Origin: CALCHA01 sp035548175
GTDB lineage: Bacteria; Planctomycetota; Phycisphaerae; WQYP01
Assembly (NCBI GenBank): GCA_035548175.1
Contig: DASZTO010000052.1
Coordinates: 32,968-96,967 of the forward strand
DNA length: 64,000 nt
Direction of reading: 5' to 3'
Below are positions 16,144 through 24,898 of this stretch, one piece after another (the first letter of the stretch is position 1; each line of letters starts with the position of its first letter). Below the pieces are notes generated by a model, which searched no databases, was not told the origin of the DNA, and saw only the letters and a program-made list of their open reading frames with translations. The position numbers were made by a program, and so were the translations under genes.

Positions 16144-18086
16144 GGTAAGGGGCGACGGCGGGGGCGCAGGAGCACGCATGGCGCGCCGACGGCGAGGATG
16201 CCGAGTGAGGCGGGTTCGGGGACCTCGTCGACCACGGTGAAGGTGGGCGAGAGGCCGGCATCGGCGGGATTGAGCGGCGGCGCAATGACGAGCGTTCCGT
16301 AGACATCGATAGTGCCGGCGAAAGCGGTGTCGGAGGGCAAAGTGAGGGTAATGCCAGGATCGACGATGATCAGGCCATCGGTGGCGGCATCGCCGTGACC
16401 GATCGAGGGACCACCAAGGGAGGAAAAATCGTAATCGGCGGCAAACTCGAGGATCCCGTCAGGATGGATATAAAACAGCCCAGTGGTTTCGGGTTTCTGT
16501 GGGGCGGCCAAGTCGAGCGTTGTGCTGGGTCCGATGCCCACAGTGCCGGCATTCTCAAAAGTGAGGTTCGGCCCGAACAATCCCCCTGCGAAGATGAACC
16601 CGTGATTGATAAGCGTTCCTGCTGTGATGGACGCCAAATCGGCCATTCCGTCTTGCACGAAAATCGTGCCGCTGGCGGAATTGAAACCAGGCGAAGCTCC
16701 CGCAAAGGTCCCTCCGCTGACGATCAGGAGCCCATTGTTGTGAAAGACGGTGGTACCCGAGAAGCCGTTGGGGCCGCTGACCGCGAGGGTGCCGTTGTTT
16801 GTAATATGCCCGACTGGTTTTGCCAGAGACCCCTCATGGCCCTCAAAGAGAAGCCCGTGGAGCAGGAGCACCCCATTGTTGACGATCGCGCAGTCGGAGG
16901 TGACGTCTAGCTGAGAGGAACTGGCGCTGAGCGTCAGGGAACCCGCCGTTCCGATGGTGATGTTGGTCGCGAGTGGAAACTCTCTGGAGTTTGGGAGGAG
17001 TATTGTCGCCGTACCGTTTATGCAGGTCTGCGATGGCAGAATCGTCTGATTGACGATGCCGCTGCCATTGAGAACAAGTTCTGAGAAGCCCATCTGGCTA
17101 TCCACGATGTCGACGGCGCCGTTGATGGTGAGAGAGCCGGCGCCGGCCACGCTGGCCTCGGTAATGGTCGCGGCGTTTGTCACAGCATGGGAGTTGAACT
17201 CGACGGAATTCTCGTGGATGACCGTGCTGTAGACGTTGTATTGTCCGCCGATGGAAATGGTAGGAGGCGGAGAATAGGACGCGAACTCGCCGTTTGAGAT
17301 CACAACGGTCCCGCTGCCGGTGATCGAGCTTGCCGCCGCGAAGGAAAGTTGGCTATTGAGCTGGAGCGTCGCGCCGGCGTCGACGGTGAAGGTACCGCTC
17401 GTGCTTCCGCCGTCGGCAGCATTCATGTCAAAGGTGCCCGACCTGACTTCCACGTTGCCGGAATTGAAAAAGAGGGGCGTCGGATCGTATGCCGTGTCTG
17501 TGATCTTGGAAGAGGAAACTTGGCATACGCCCTTCGCGCCCGCATCCACAATGATCGTGCCGGTGTTGGCAAAGGTCGGTTTCTGGGAGCCCGCGTTCTT
17601 GCCGACACCAAACGTTACGCCGCCCACGGTCATCGTGCCCGCGTTCACGGCGGCGCCGCTCCCCACATCGCTGGTCATCGAAAGCTGCCCCTCGTTGTCA
17701 AGTTCCCCGCCCACGTAAACACCGGATAATGCCAGGGTGCCGGTCGAGGCATTGTGGAGAAAGAGATTTACTGAGTTGCCGGAAATGGAACTAGCACCCG
17801 TCAGGGTGAGTGTGCCGTCCGACAACTTGGCTTCGGCCATGGTCAAGGTGTCAACGGTGATGTTGGCATTCACAAGATCGATCGTTCCACCGTTGATCGT
17901 GACAGCATAGGTGCTGCCGGGAGGATTGTCCGCATTGGGGTATTCCCCGGTGGGGAGGGACCAGTGGGTGGAGTCGGTCCAGTTGCCGGTGGAGCCGTCC
18001 CAGGTGACGGCGGTGTCGGCGGCGCGGGCGAAGGTCGCCAGGGCGAGGAGCGTGGGGAGGGGGAGGATGAGATGACGGCGTTTCAT
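16140..18086 (-). CDS. Secreted autotransporter-repeat-like protein with PEP-CTERM tail
   Basis: A 648-residue exported protein. It has a signal peptide (ILPLPTLLALATFARA) and a body of short beta-strand repeats rich in Gly/Thr/Asn, such as GTLTLTGASSISGNSVNL and GTIFVQDGMADLASITAGTL. These resemble the autotransporter-associated beta-helix repeats common in planctomycetes. The C-terminus is a PEP-CTERM signal: VPEPASLGILAVGAPCVLL, then RPRRR. Exosortase would process such proteins in the family. AGGAGAAGG precedes the ATG. Its tail is duplicated in the adjacent fragment at 18112. Confidence 0.85.
   Translation of the reverse strand: MKRRHLILPLPTLLALATFARAADTAVTWDGSTGNWTDSTHWSLPTGEYPNADNPPGSTYAVTINGGTIDLVNANITVDTLTMAEAKLSDGTLTLTGASSISGNSVNLFLHNASTGTLALSGVYVGGELDNEGQLSMTSDVGSGAAVNAGTMTVGGVTFGVGKNAGSQKPTFANTGTIIVDAGAKGVCQVSSSKITDTAYDPTPLFFNSGNVEVRSGTFDMNAADGGSTSGTFTVDAGATLQLNSQLSFAAASSITGSGTVVISNGEFASYSPPPTISIGGQYNVYSTVIHENSVEFNSHAVTNAATITEASVAGAGSLTINGAVDIVDSQMGFSELVLNGSGIVNQTILPSQTCINGTATILLPNSREFPLATNITIGTAGSLTLSASSSQLDVTSDCAIVNNGVLLLHGLLFEGHEGSLAKPVGHITNNGTLAVSGPNGFSGTTVFHNNGLLIVSGGTFAGASPGFNSASGTIFVQDGMADLASITAGTLINHGFIFAGGLFGPNLTFENAGTVGIGPSTTLDLAAPQKPETTGLFYIHPDGILEFAADYDFSSLGGPSIGHGDAATDGLIIVDPGITLTLPSDTAFAGTIDVYGTLVIAPPLNPADAGLSPTFTVVDEVPEPASLGILAVGAPCVLLRPRRRPLP
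16210..16382. repeat. Direct duplication, copy 1 (PEP-CTERM gene tail)
   Basis: About 173 bp are nearly identical to 18182-18354, with only a handful of substitutions. The segment encodes the last structured part and the VPEPAS motif of the PEP-CTERM protein. Confidence 0.85.
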
Positions 18087-18111
18087 GGGTCCTTCTCCTG
18101 TAAGACGAGGA

Positions 18112-18531
18112 CTAATTTACCATGAGAGGGCGGCGGCGGCGAAGGGAAAAGGGGATTACCAGGGCGAGGAGGGTGAGGGATGCGGGTTCGGGGACCTCGT
18201 CGACCACGGTGAAGGTGGGCGAGAGGCCGGCATCGGCGGGATTGAGCGGCGGCGCAATGACGAGCGTTCCGTAGACATCGATGGTGCCGGCGAAAGCGGT
18301 GTCGGAGGGCAAAGTGAGGGTGATGCCGGGGTCGACGATGGTGAGGCCGTCGGGGCCAGTGCGGGTCGGGCCGCCGGGAGAAGAAAAATCGCAACTTGCG
18401 GCAAATTCGAGAGTCGAGCCGGAATCCATGGCAAATTCGCCCGTGGTTGCCGCCTGTTGTTGTTGATCCATTGATGATTGTATCGGATGCGAGAACAGAA
18501 CCGGGAAGATTGGGAAGATAGCCGTTGCCAT
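18112..18531 (-). pseudogene. Truncated copy of the PEP-CTERM protein tail
   Basis: This frame repeats the end of the neighbouring PEP-CTERM protein: the GGPT.. and IVDPGITLTLPSDTAFAGTID region through VPEPASL and a hydrophobic segment with RRRRP. The N-terminal 45 residues are unrelated, and no signal peptide or beta-repeat body precedes them. At most it encodes 139 residues. It looks like the remains of a paralogue that lost its 5' part, or a recombined tail cassette. Translation is possible but not supported by a clear ribosome site. Confidence 0.65.
18182..18354. repeat. Direct duplication, copy 2 (PEP-CTERM tail fragment)
   Basis: The partner of 16210-16382, offset by 1972 bp, in the same orientation. 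The amino-acid similarity extends somewhat beyond the near-identical DNA. Confidence 0.85.
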
Positions 18532-18863
18532 CAGCCGACGCCGATGAAGGGGCGGGGTTCTCGGGAGGGTTTGATGGTGAGAGGGGAGGCGGGAGGCGAT
18601 GCGGGGGTTGCGGGGAAGCGGAGGGGGAGTTGGAGTTTTTGGCCACGGGCGTAGGCGAGGATCGCGTCGGCGAGGAGGCGGGCCTGAGGACCGCTGCGGA
18701 TGAGGATGCCGGCGGTGTTGGGGTTGTCGAAGGCGACGGCGTGGCCAAGGCGGGGTTTAATGGTGGCGATGTCCCGATGGGGTTGCTCGTCGGCGGACAA
18801 GAGGACGGAGAAGGTTGTTTTGGATTTGGGAAGCCGGCGGATGGAGAGGAGTGTGAGTTGCAT
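18531..18863 (-). CDS. Hypothetical protein, 110 residues
   Basis: A small soluble protein with a mixed alpha/beta-looking sequence. The strongest segments are MQLTLLSIRRLPKSKTTFSV, HAVAFDNPNTAGILIRSG and ARLLADAILAYARG. The C-terminus is Pro-rich. It is not recognised. It lies 52 bp downstream of a C39-like protease gene in the same direction and may be its partner in a two-gene unit. Confidence 0.6.
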   Translation of the reverse strand: MQLTLLSIRRLPKSKTTFSVLLSADEQPHRDIATIKPRLGHAVAFDNPNTAGILIRSGPQARLLADAILAYARGQKLQLPLRFPATPASPPASPLTIKPSREPRPFIGVG

Positions 18864-18915
18864 GGGACGGATTCCTTTTGGGGCGATTATACCGCGCTGG
18901 GCGTTCGCGTGATCA

Positions 18916-19467
18916 TCATTTTGGGGAAGATTGGCGCCGCGCGCGGTGACGGGGAGCGGAGCGGAAGATCGCGATGCCGGTGAAACGGGCATTGAAGTGA
19001 TCGCGCTGCATGGAATAGGCGGTGGCGCGGTGGGGATCGAAGATGAGGAGGTCGTCGGCGGTGGCGGCCTGGACGATGACGGCGTGGAGGTCAGTGACAA
19101 TACCGGAGGGGTTGGAGAGAGTGAGGAAAGCGAGCCAAGGGGTAAGACGATCAAGGCGGCGAAAGGAATCGTTTTGGGCGAAGAGGGTGAAGGTCCAGTT
19201 GCTGGCGGGATCAAGTTGGAGGAGAGTTGGGAGGACACTGTCGATGAACGCGGGGGAGCCATGGAGGTAGCGCTGGGCGAGCTCTTCCTGGGTTAGTTGG
19301 TTGGCGTTGGAAGCGAGGAGCATTTGGAGGCAGGCGGCAGTGCAGCTTGTGGGGTTGGATTGCTGGATGACGCGGGGGTCGCGGTGTTCTGCGGCGCGGA
19401 GCCAGTCATAGGGGAAGGGCCCGCGTTCTACGATTCGGAGAGTGCGTGGGGCGCGTTTTTTGGGCAT
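18916..19467 (-). CDS. Papain-like cysteine peptidase (C39-like)
   Basis: A 183-residue protein with the elements of a C39-type peptidase: Gln and Cys in QQSNPTSCTAACLQMLLA (Cys about residue 42), His in DLHAVIVQA, and Asp-Pro in LLIFDPHRATAY. In the family these form the Gln-Cys-His-Asp catalytic set that cuts leader peptides or cross-links. No signal peptide and no ABC transporter domain are present, so it is a stand-alone enzyme with an unknown substrate. Confidence 0.7.
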   Translation of the reverse strand: MPKKRAPRTLRIVERGPFPYDWLRAAEHRDPRVIQQSNPTSCTAACLQMLLASNANQLTQEELAQRYLHGSPAFIDSVLPTLLQLDPASNWTFTLFAQNDSFRRLDRLTPWLAFLTLSNPSGIVTDLHAVIVQAATADDLLIFDPHRATAYSMQRDHFNARFTGIAIFRSAPRHRARRQSSPK

Positions 19468-19575
19468 GGATTATCCGGGGAAAGTCTGGCACCGGAGGGG
19501 GAGCGGGGTTGAACCTAATCGTCCTGATGTAAACACGCGAATGGCTCGTCGATCGAGAGTTTGTTTTGTTGAGGG

Positions 19576-21552
19576 TCAATGGAGGGTGATGGCGGCGGCG
19601 CTGAGGGGGGGGAGGGTGAGGGTGAGGGAGTGGGGTTGGAGGGTGATGGGGGCGCTTTTGGGGGAGATGGCGGTGGGGTTCTGGAGGGTGTTGCGGGCGG
19701 AGGGGGAGCCGGGGGCGAGGAGTTGCATGGTGGCGGAGGTGGGGGTGAAGGGGCCGGCGAGGGTGGTGGTGAGGTTGATGGGGGAATCGGAGGGGTTGAC
19801 GAGTTTGAGGTAGATGGTTTTTTTGTCGTCGGATTCGGAGGCGACGGCGCTGAGGGGGGAGTTGTCGGGGGTGTCGAGTGGGAGGAGGTTGGGGGCGTAG
19901 TGGTCGCGCCAGAGTTTCATGACGACGTAGTTGGGTGCGGGGAACCAGGAGGATTGGTTGAAGTTGATGAGGGCATTGTCCCAGGATTTGGCGGAGGTGG
20001 AGCGAAGGAAGAGGGCGGGGCAGGAGATTTCGACGAGGTCGGCGTTGCGTTCGAAGACGTTGAGGATGCCGGCGGCATAGAGGCCTGTGCGCCAGTCGGT
20101 GGATTGGGCGTTCCATTCGGAGATGTAGAGTTTGATGTTGGGGTTGGCGGATTTTTTGATGAGGGCGCCGATGTCGAGGAGGTGTTTTTCGAAGTCGCGC
20201 GGGTTGTCGGCGTAGTCGAGTTTGTCGAGCAGGCCGTTGTAATAGTGGGGGGAGAGGATGTCGAAATCCCTGGCGGCGTTGTCGAGCAAGGCGGCGTCCC
20301 AGTGGGCGTTGGCGGGGATGCCTTCGCCGGGGCCGGTGTCGAAGGCGTAACCGCCGGCGACGGAGAGGTGGAGGTGGGGGTATTTGGCGCGGATGGCGGC
20401 GGAGAAGCGGTGGACGATGTCGAGGTAGCGGGGCTGGTCCATGAGGAGCCAGGGTTCGTTGTCGATTTCGATGACGTCGAGGGGATAGGGTGCGGGGTGG
20501 CCATTCTGGGCGCGCTGGTGGCCGAAGTGGGTGGAGTTGTCGCCGAGGCAGTATTCGAGCCAGTCGAGGTTGGGTTGGAGACCGCGGCGGGTGTTGAGGA
20601 CGAGGAGGGGCTGTGCGTGGAGTTGGTCGCAGAGGCGCATGAATTCGTCGGTGCCGAACTGGTTGGGGTCGCGGTCGCTCCAGGCTTCGACGGGGGAGGT
20701 GCGGCGGTCGTCGGCGGGGCCGACGCCGTATTCCCAGAGGTAGGAGTTGGCGAAGGAGCCACCGGGCCAGCGGATGGTGGCGGGGTGGAGGTCGTCGATG
20801 GCATTGAGGAGGTCGGGTCGGAAGCCGCCGGTGTCGAGGGCGGATTTGGAGAAGAGGGAGAACTGGTCGAGGGAGAGATCGCCGTTGCCGGTGAGGGTGA
20901 TGGAGAGGGTGGCTTCGGGGGTGGTGGCGGTGGGGGTGAAGGTGAAGGTGAATTTTTTCCAGTCGGGGGAGAGGTTCTGGAGTGGGGCGGAGAAGAGGGG
21001 TTGGTCGTCGGGGGTGGTGAGGGAAAGGGTGGCGGTGGCGGTGATGGCAGAGCGGGCGAAGAGGGTGAGGGTGTAGGATTCGTTTTGTTGGATGTAGATA
21101 TGATGCTGGCGGATTCCGGAGGGGTCGGGGTTTGGGGCGGCATTTGGGGCGGGGCGCGGGGGGGTGCCGGTGAAGCCCTGGGTGATGTGGAGGGAGAGGG
21201 TGGAGTTCTGGGGGTTGAGGGGGTCGTTGGTGAAGGCGGCTGGGCCGAAGGTTTCCCAGTCGAAGGGGTCGGTGAAGGCGGGTGCGGGTTGGGCGGTGCG
21301 AGCGGGGCGAGGGGGGAGGATTTCGAGGGAGGGGTTGAGGATTTGGTCGCCCCAGATTCCGCCGTGGACGGAGTGAAAGATGTGTTCGAGGAATTGGGAG
21401 TAGATGCGGGGGTCGATTTTGTGGAGGGGGGCGTTGGTGTGGATAGTGAGGGTGGTTTGTTGAGGGGCGGGGGCGGAGGCGGGGGGGGTGGCGGGGGCGG
21501 TTTGGGCGAGGGTGGCGGCGAGGAGGAGTGGGGGGAGGAGGAGGCGGGTCAT
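19576..21552 (-). CDS. GH51 alpha-L-arabinofuranosidase, exported
   Basis: A 658-residue glycoside hydrolase that releases arabinose from plant polysaccharides. It has a signal peptide (LLLPPLLLAATLAQTAPA). The family sequence EHIFHSVHGGIWGDQILN begins the sugar-binding part. RWPGGSFANSYLWEYGVGP is conserved in GH51. The acid/base Glu is in EIDNEPW, and the nucleophile Glu probably in LYISEWNAQS. A carbohydrate-binding-like segment (about residues 130-220) and a C-terminal beta domain are also present. No other glycan gene is adjacent. Confidence 0.9.
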   Translation of the reverse strand: MTRLLLPPLLLAATLAQTAPATPPASAPAPQQTTLTIHTNAPLHKIDPRIYSQFLEHIFHSVHGGIWGDQILNPSLEILPPRPARTAQPAPAFTDPFDWETFGPAAFTNDPLNPQNSTLSLHITQGFTGTPPRPAPNAAPNPDPSGIRQHHIYIQQNESYTLTLFARSAITATATLSLTTPDDQPLFSAPLQNLSPDWKKFTFTFTPTATTPEATLSITLTGNGDLSLDQFSLFSKSALDTGGFRPDLLNAIDDLHPATIRWPGGSFANSYLWEYGVGPADDRRTSPVEAWSDRDPNQFGTDEFMRLCDQLHAQPLLVLNTRRGLQPNLDWLEYCLGDNSTHFGHQRAQNGHPAPYPLDVIEIDNEPWLLMDQPRYLDIVHRFSAAIRAKYPHLHLSVAGGYAFDTGPGEGIPANAHWDAALLDNAARDFDILSPHYYNGLLDKLDYADNPRDFEKHLLDIGALIKKSANPNIKLYISEWNAQSTDWRTGLYAAGILNVFERNADLVEISCPALFLRSTSAKSWDNALINFNQSSWFPAPNYVVMKLWRDHYAPNLLPLDTPDNSPLSAVASESDDKKTIYLKLVNPSDSPINLTTTLAGPFTPTSATMQLLAPGSPSARNTLQNPTAISPKSAPITLQPHSLTLTLPPLSAAAITLH

Positions 21553-22013
21553 GGGGAGTCTCCCGGGGTTGAGGATGGGGCATGGTAATGGAGGGCGGGG
21601 GCGTTGGGTATGGGGGGATGTGATGCAGGCGACGGAAAGGGGGTGGGGCGGCGAGGGCCGAAACCAAACGGGAGGCGGTGTGCGTGGGGGAGCGTACCGG
21701 GGATCTCGAACGCGGAGGGCGCTGAGAACGCGGAGGGCGCGGAGGGACGACGATGGACCACCGCACCCCCACGATAACGACGCAAAATGGCCACGAAAGG
21801 CACGAAAAACACGAAAGTTGTGAAGTCAGATTGTTGTTACGGTGCGAAGCCTGGGCGTGGTAGTCGTGCGGAAGGTACAGAGGGTGTATCGAGGCTGGCG
21901 ATGGCGGTGGGGGTGACTGCGAGCGAAGGTAGACGAGCGCTTTTTATTCAGGTGCTGGGGTCGCGGATGCGTGCGGGAGTCGGGCCAGGGAGGAGGAACT
22001 GGTGAAGCGTCGC
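21553..22013. other. Intergenic region with repeat remnants
   Basis: No gene is seen. The listed strand is strongly G-rich. A short degenerate repeat, AACGCGGAGGGCGC, occurs twice near 21709-21745, and a GGCCACGAAAG-family repeat lies at 21783-21819. The remaining open frames have no plausible codon pattern. Confidence 0.5.
21783..21819. repeat. GGCCACGAAAG-family intergenic repeat, single copy
   Basis: This copy reads AAAATGGCCACGAAAGGCAC, then GAAAAACACGAAAG. It is the same motif as the left arm of 694-952 and is not part of an inverted pair here. Confidence 0.7.
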
Positions 22014-22100
22014 TTAGCACATGGCGGCGAAGGTGAGGAGGACGAGCATGGCGATTTTGAGTTTTTTGGGGGTGACGAAGGTGGTCATCATCAGGGCCAT
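22014..22100 (-). CDS. Putative 28-residue membrane microprotein
   Basis: A short frame with GGAG about six bases before the ATG. The codons have the C-rich third positions of minus-strand genes here. The product has a basic segment (TPKKLK) followed by one hydrophobic helix (IAMLVLLTFAAMC). It may be a single-pass microprotein. It may also be chance. Confidence 0.4.
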   Translation of the reverse strand: MALMMTTFVTPKKLKIAMLVLLTFAAMC

Positions 22101-22348
22101 GGGGTGTCTCCGACAAACAGCAGGGGGGTCTGCGGGAGGATTAAGCAAAGGGCGTGCGGGGTTTGGGGGGACTTGAGGGAAACTGGCGTGATTTGCGTAA
22201 GTGATGGTGTGGATGAAGGTTGTGGGATGAGTCGTGGAGGGGTGTCGGGAGGGATTGCGGCGCGATGTGGTGAAAAGGCAACGTGCGGTGGGGGGCGATG
22301 TGGAGAATACGTAGGCGTGTGGCGTGGACACTACAGGGAGGAGGTTGG

Positions 22349-23929
22349 CTATCGGACGGTGGTGGGCTGGGAGGCGGTGGGGGGGGTGAGGGGCGGGAGG
22401 GAGATGGCGATATCGTCGGGCGGCGGGGTTTGTTTGCTGGAGGCGCGGTCGCGGCCGGCGTCATCTTTGAGGTTGGGGCCGATGCTGTAGACCACGTACG
22501 TGTCGGCCGTGGCGTGATATTGGAGGGGTGCGTCGGCGAAGCGGTCGTTGGGGATTGTGGGGAGGTAGGCGAAGAGGAGGGGTTGGAGGGAGTCGGGGTA
22601 GGCGTGGTGGTCGGCGTGATAGGCGGCGAGGGCGAAGGCGAGTTGTGCGATGTCGGTGCGCTGGAGGGCGGCGCGTTCGCGTTCGAGGGCGCGGTTGACG
22701 GAGGGGAAGAGCCAGATGGAGAAGACGTCGCCGGTGGTGAAGCGGGTGAGGATGTTGCGTTGGGCGAGGGCGTTGATGTGGTTGTTGAGTGCGGATTGAA
22801 GGGCGACGGAGTCGGAGAATTTTGGAGCGCTGGCGGCGGCGGTGAGCTGGTCGTAGAAGGCGTTGATGCTGCGGAGGGCGTGGTTGTAGGCGATGGGGAT
22901 GAAGACGCAGTACCACTTGGAGCCTGGCGGGAAGGAGTTGTCGGTGATGGCTTGCATGTAGCGCATGGCCCAGGGGGTTCCGCGGGCGGCGGCGGTGCAG
23001 GTGAAGTTGAGGAGGGAGTAGCGTTCGGTGGTGTTGAGGGTGCGGGCCATGGGGGAGAGTGGGGTGAGGGCGCGGAGGTCGGCGATACAGCGGCGGGCCT
23101 GGTCGGGGGTGAGGTCGGGGGATTGTGCGAGTGCGACGTCGGCGGTGGCGGCGGAGGTTTCGAGGGCGGCGGCGACGAGTTGTTCGATGAGGGTGGCGCT
23201 GCCGTTGGAGAGGAGGCGCGATATGCGGTGAACGGCGAGGAGGTCCTGCCAGGCGCCATCGAGGTCGTGGGAAGCGATGCGGCGGGTAGCGCGGATGAGG
23301 GCGGCGTTGGCGAGGCCGCGGATGGGGGCGGTGTTGGGGATGTGGGTTTCGATGAGGATGTGGTCGGGGTTGGTGACGATGAGGGGGATGTAGTAGCGTG
23401 TGCGGCGGGTGAGTTGGTCGAAGGCGTCGATGGCGGGGTTGGCGTCATGGAGCCAGGCGGCGGCGTCGGGGTGATCGGCGGGTTGCCAGGGGTGAAAGGT
23501 GATGTTGGTGGCGGGATTGTCGAGGTCGGGGAATTGGTCGTGGGCATCGGGGTGGTGCTGTTCGTACCAGCGCTCGAAGATGATGAAGGGATGGGGGGAT
23601 TCGACGGGCGGGGGAAGTTGGAGGGCTGCGCAGGTGTCGTTGGCGACGGCGGGGTCGGCGAAAAGTTGCGGTCCGAGGAGGGTGATGAGGGGGATGGCGG
23701 CGTTGTTGTCGGGGGTGACGCCGGCGGAGAGTTGGGCGTTGATGGCGGTGAGGTAGTCGGGTGTGCCGTTAGGGAGGAGGGGGGTGGTGATGTGGGTGGT
23801 GTCTGGGGCGAGGGTGATGTGGCGGAGGAGGCGAGCGATGAGGAGGTCGAGTGCGGTGAGGATGATGAGGGTGGAGAGGAGGTAGAGGTAGATGCGGTAG
23901 CGGCGGGTTTTGGGGAGGCGGAGGTGCAT
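22349..23929 (-). CDS. Single-pass membrane protein, unknown function, 526 residues
   Basis: An N-terminal basic segment and one membrane helix (IYLYLLSTLIILTALDLLIARLL) anchor a large extracytoplasmic part. That part is mostly alpha-helical, with a C-terminal stretch (AAYHADHHAYPDSLQPLLFAYL..PNDRFADAPLQYHATADTYVVYSIGPN) like that of planctomycete proteins of this size. I cannot name a domain. It is the third gene of a same-strand cluster behind an ECF sigma factor and a small anchor protein. The longer upstream frame is rejected because its first residues are encoded by a dispersed repeat. Confidence 0.7.
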   Translation of the reverse strand: MHLRLPKTRRYRIYLYLLSTLIILTALDLLIARLLRHITLAPDTTHITTPLLPNGTPDYLTAINAQLSAGVTPDNNAAIPLITLLGPQLFADPAVANDTCAALQLPPPVESPHPFIIFERWYEQHHPDAHDQFPDLDNPATNITFHPWQPADHPDAAAWLHDANPAIDAFDQLTRRTRYYIPLIVTNPDHILIETHIPNTAPIRGLANAALIRATRRIASHDLDGAWQDLLAVHRISRLLSNGSATLIEQLVAAALETSAATADVALAQSPDLTPDQARRCIADLRALTPLSPMARTLNTTERYSLLNFTCTAAARGTPWAMRYMQAITDNSFPPGSKWYCVFIPIAYNHALRSINAFYDQLTAAASAPKFSDSVALQSALNNHINALAQRNILTRFTTGDVFSIWLFPSVNRALERERAALQRTDIAQLAFALAAYHADHHAYPDSLQPLLFAYLPTIPNDRFADAPLQYHATADTYVVYSIGPNLKDDAGRDRASSKQTPPPDDIAISLPPLTPPTASQPTTVR

Positions 23930-23943
23930 GGTTCCTCGACGAC

Positions 23944-23980
23944 GGTAAATGGCCACGAAAGACACGGAAGGCACGAAAGC
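23944..23980. repeat. GGCCACGAAAG-family intergenic repeat, single copy
   Basis: This copy reads GGTAAATGGCCACGAAAGAC, then ACGGAAGGCACGAAAGC. It lies between the anti-sigma-like gene and the 526-residue membrane protein gene. Confidence 0.7.
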
Positions 23981-23993
23981 GGATGATGGGAGA

Positions 23994-24317
23994 TCAGGGG
24001 GAAGTCACAGGACCGTTGAAAGAGTCGAGGCGGGCGAGGGTGCGGGTGGGGGGGATGAAGGCGCGGAGGTCGGGGTTGGCGGGGAGGGCGGCGGTGGCGG
24101 CGGGTTGTGGGGAGGCGAGGTCGAGGGTGAGGAGGGTGATGGCGAGGCAGGCGGCGGCGGCGGCGAGGGAGAGGGTGGCGAGGAGGCAGCGGTCGCTGCG
24201 GGAGAGCGAGCGGCGGTCGAGGGCGGCGGCGAGGCGGGCTTCGAGGGCGGGGGAGGGGGCGGCGGGGGTGAGGTCGCGGAGGTGGTCTTCGAGCGGATCG
24301 TCGAGCGGGTCATTCAT
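23994..24317 (-). CDS. Small single-pass protein, possible anti-sigma partner
   Basis: The 107 residues have an acidic cytoplasmic N-terminus (MNDPLDDPLEDHLRDLTPA), a helix-rich stretch (LEARLAAALDRR), one membrane helix (CLLATLSLAAAAACLAITLLTL) and a short outside tail. Its start overlaps the end of the ECF sigma gene by eight bases. Position and topology are those of anti-sigma factors, but no zinc-binding HxxxCxxC motif is present. The role is therefore inferred from context only. Confidence 0.6.
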   Translation of the reverse strand: MNDPLDDPLEDHLRDLTPAAPSPALEARLAAALDRRSLSRSDRCLLATLSLAAAAACLAITLLTLDLASPQPAATAALPANPDLRAFIPPTRTLARLDSFNGPVTSP

Positions 24318-24816
24318 GGGGCACCTGTGGGGAGAGCAGGGTGTGGAGGTGATCGAGGGCGTAACGGTAGCGTGAGGCGGCGGTGTTGAGGGGGATCGCG
24401 AGGGCGGCGGCGATCTGGGCGAAGGTGAGGCTGGACCAGATTTTCAGGAGGAGGACTTCGCGCTGCTCGGGCGGAAGGTGGGCGAGGGCGTGGTGGAGGG
24501 ATTCGTGGGGATCGTCGGGCGGCAGGAGGAAGAGCGGCGGGGGCGGGAGGGCGGATTCGTGACGGCGGCGGGTGCGGGCGCTGCGTCGGAGGGCGAGTGC
24601 GGCGTTGCGGACGCAGGTGAAGAGGTAGGCGGCGGGATCAGCAGCGCGGCGGCGGGATTGCCAGAAATGGATGAAGCCTTGTTGCACGGCATCCTCGGCG
24701 AGGTGGGGGTCAGATAGGTGATGGCGCGCGAGAAGGAAGAGTGCGCGGGCGTGGCGGGTGTACCAGACGCGCCAGTCGTCGGTAAGGGCGGAGGGGTGGG
24801 CGTGCGGGGTGGGCAA
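24310..24816 (-). CDS. ECF-type RNA polymerase sigma factor
   Basis: A 168-residue sigma70-family protein with region 2 (LFLLARHHLSDPHLAEDAVQQGFIHFWQ..AYLFTCVRNAALALRR) and region 4 (LAHLPPEQREVLLLKIWSSLTFAQIAAALAIPLNTAASRYRYALDHL). It lacks regions 1 and 3, as expected of extracytoplasmic-function factors. The start is a TTG with GGAG eight bases upstream. It is followed by an overlapping small membrane-protein gene and then a large anchored protein. Confidence 0.87.
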   Translation of the reverse strand: MPTPHAHPSALTDDWRVWYTRHARALFLLARHHLSDPHLAEDAVQQGFIHFWQSRRRAADPAAYLFTCVRNAALALRRSARTRRRHESALPPPPLFLLPPDDPHESLHHALAHLPPEQREVLLLKIWSSLTFAQIAAALAIPLNTAASRYRYALDHLHTLLSPQVPHE

Positions 24817-24898
24817 GGCGCGATCTCCATGGGAGTAGATGCGCCGGCGGGGCGAAATTGTCTGGCGGGGTGAAGATTTTTTTGACGGGTGGCGCGGG

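Noticed and set aside
19406..21772. Second long minus-strand frame overlapping the GH51 gene, and a plus-strand frame at 19579-21588
   Set aside because: Both are Pro/Arg/His- or Gly/Glu-rich shadows. Only the 19576-21552 frame has a signal peptide and GH51 motifs.
24310..24317. Frameshift between the sigma factor and the small anchor protein
   Set aside because: The eight-base overlap is a normal coupling arrangement, and both proteins look complete.
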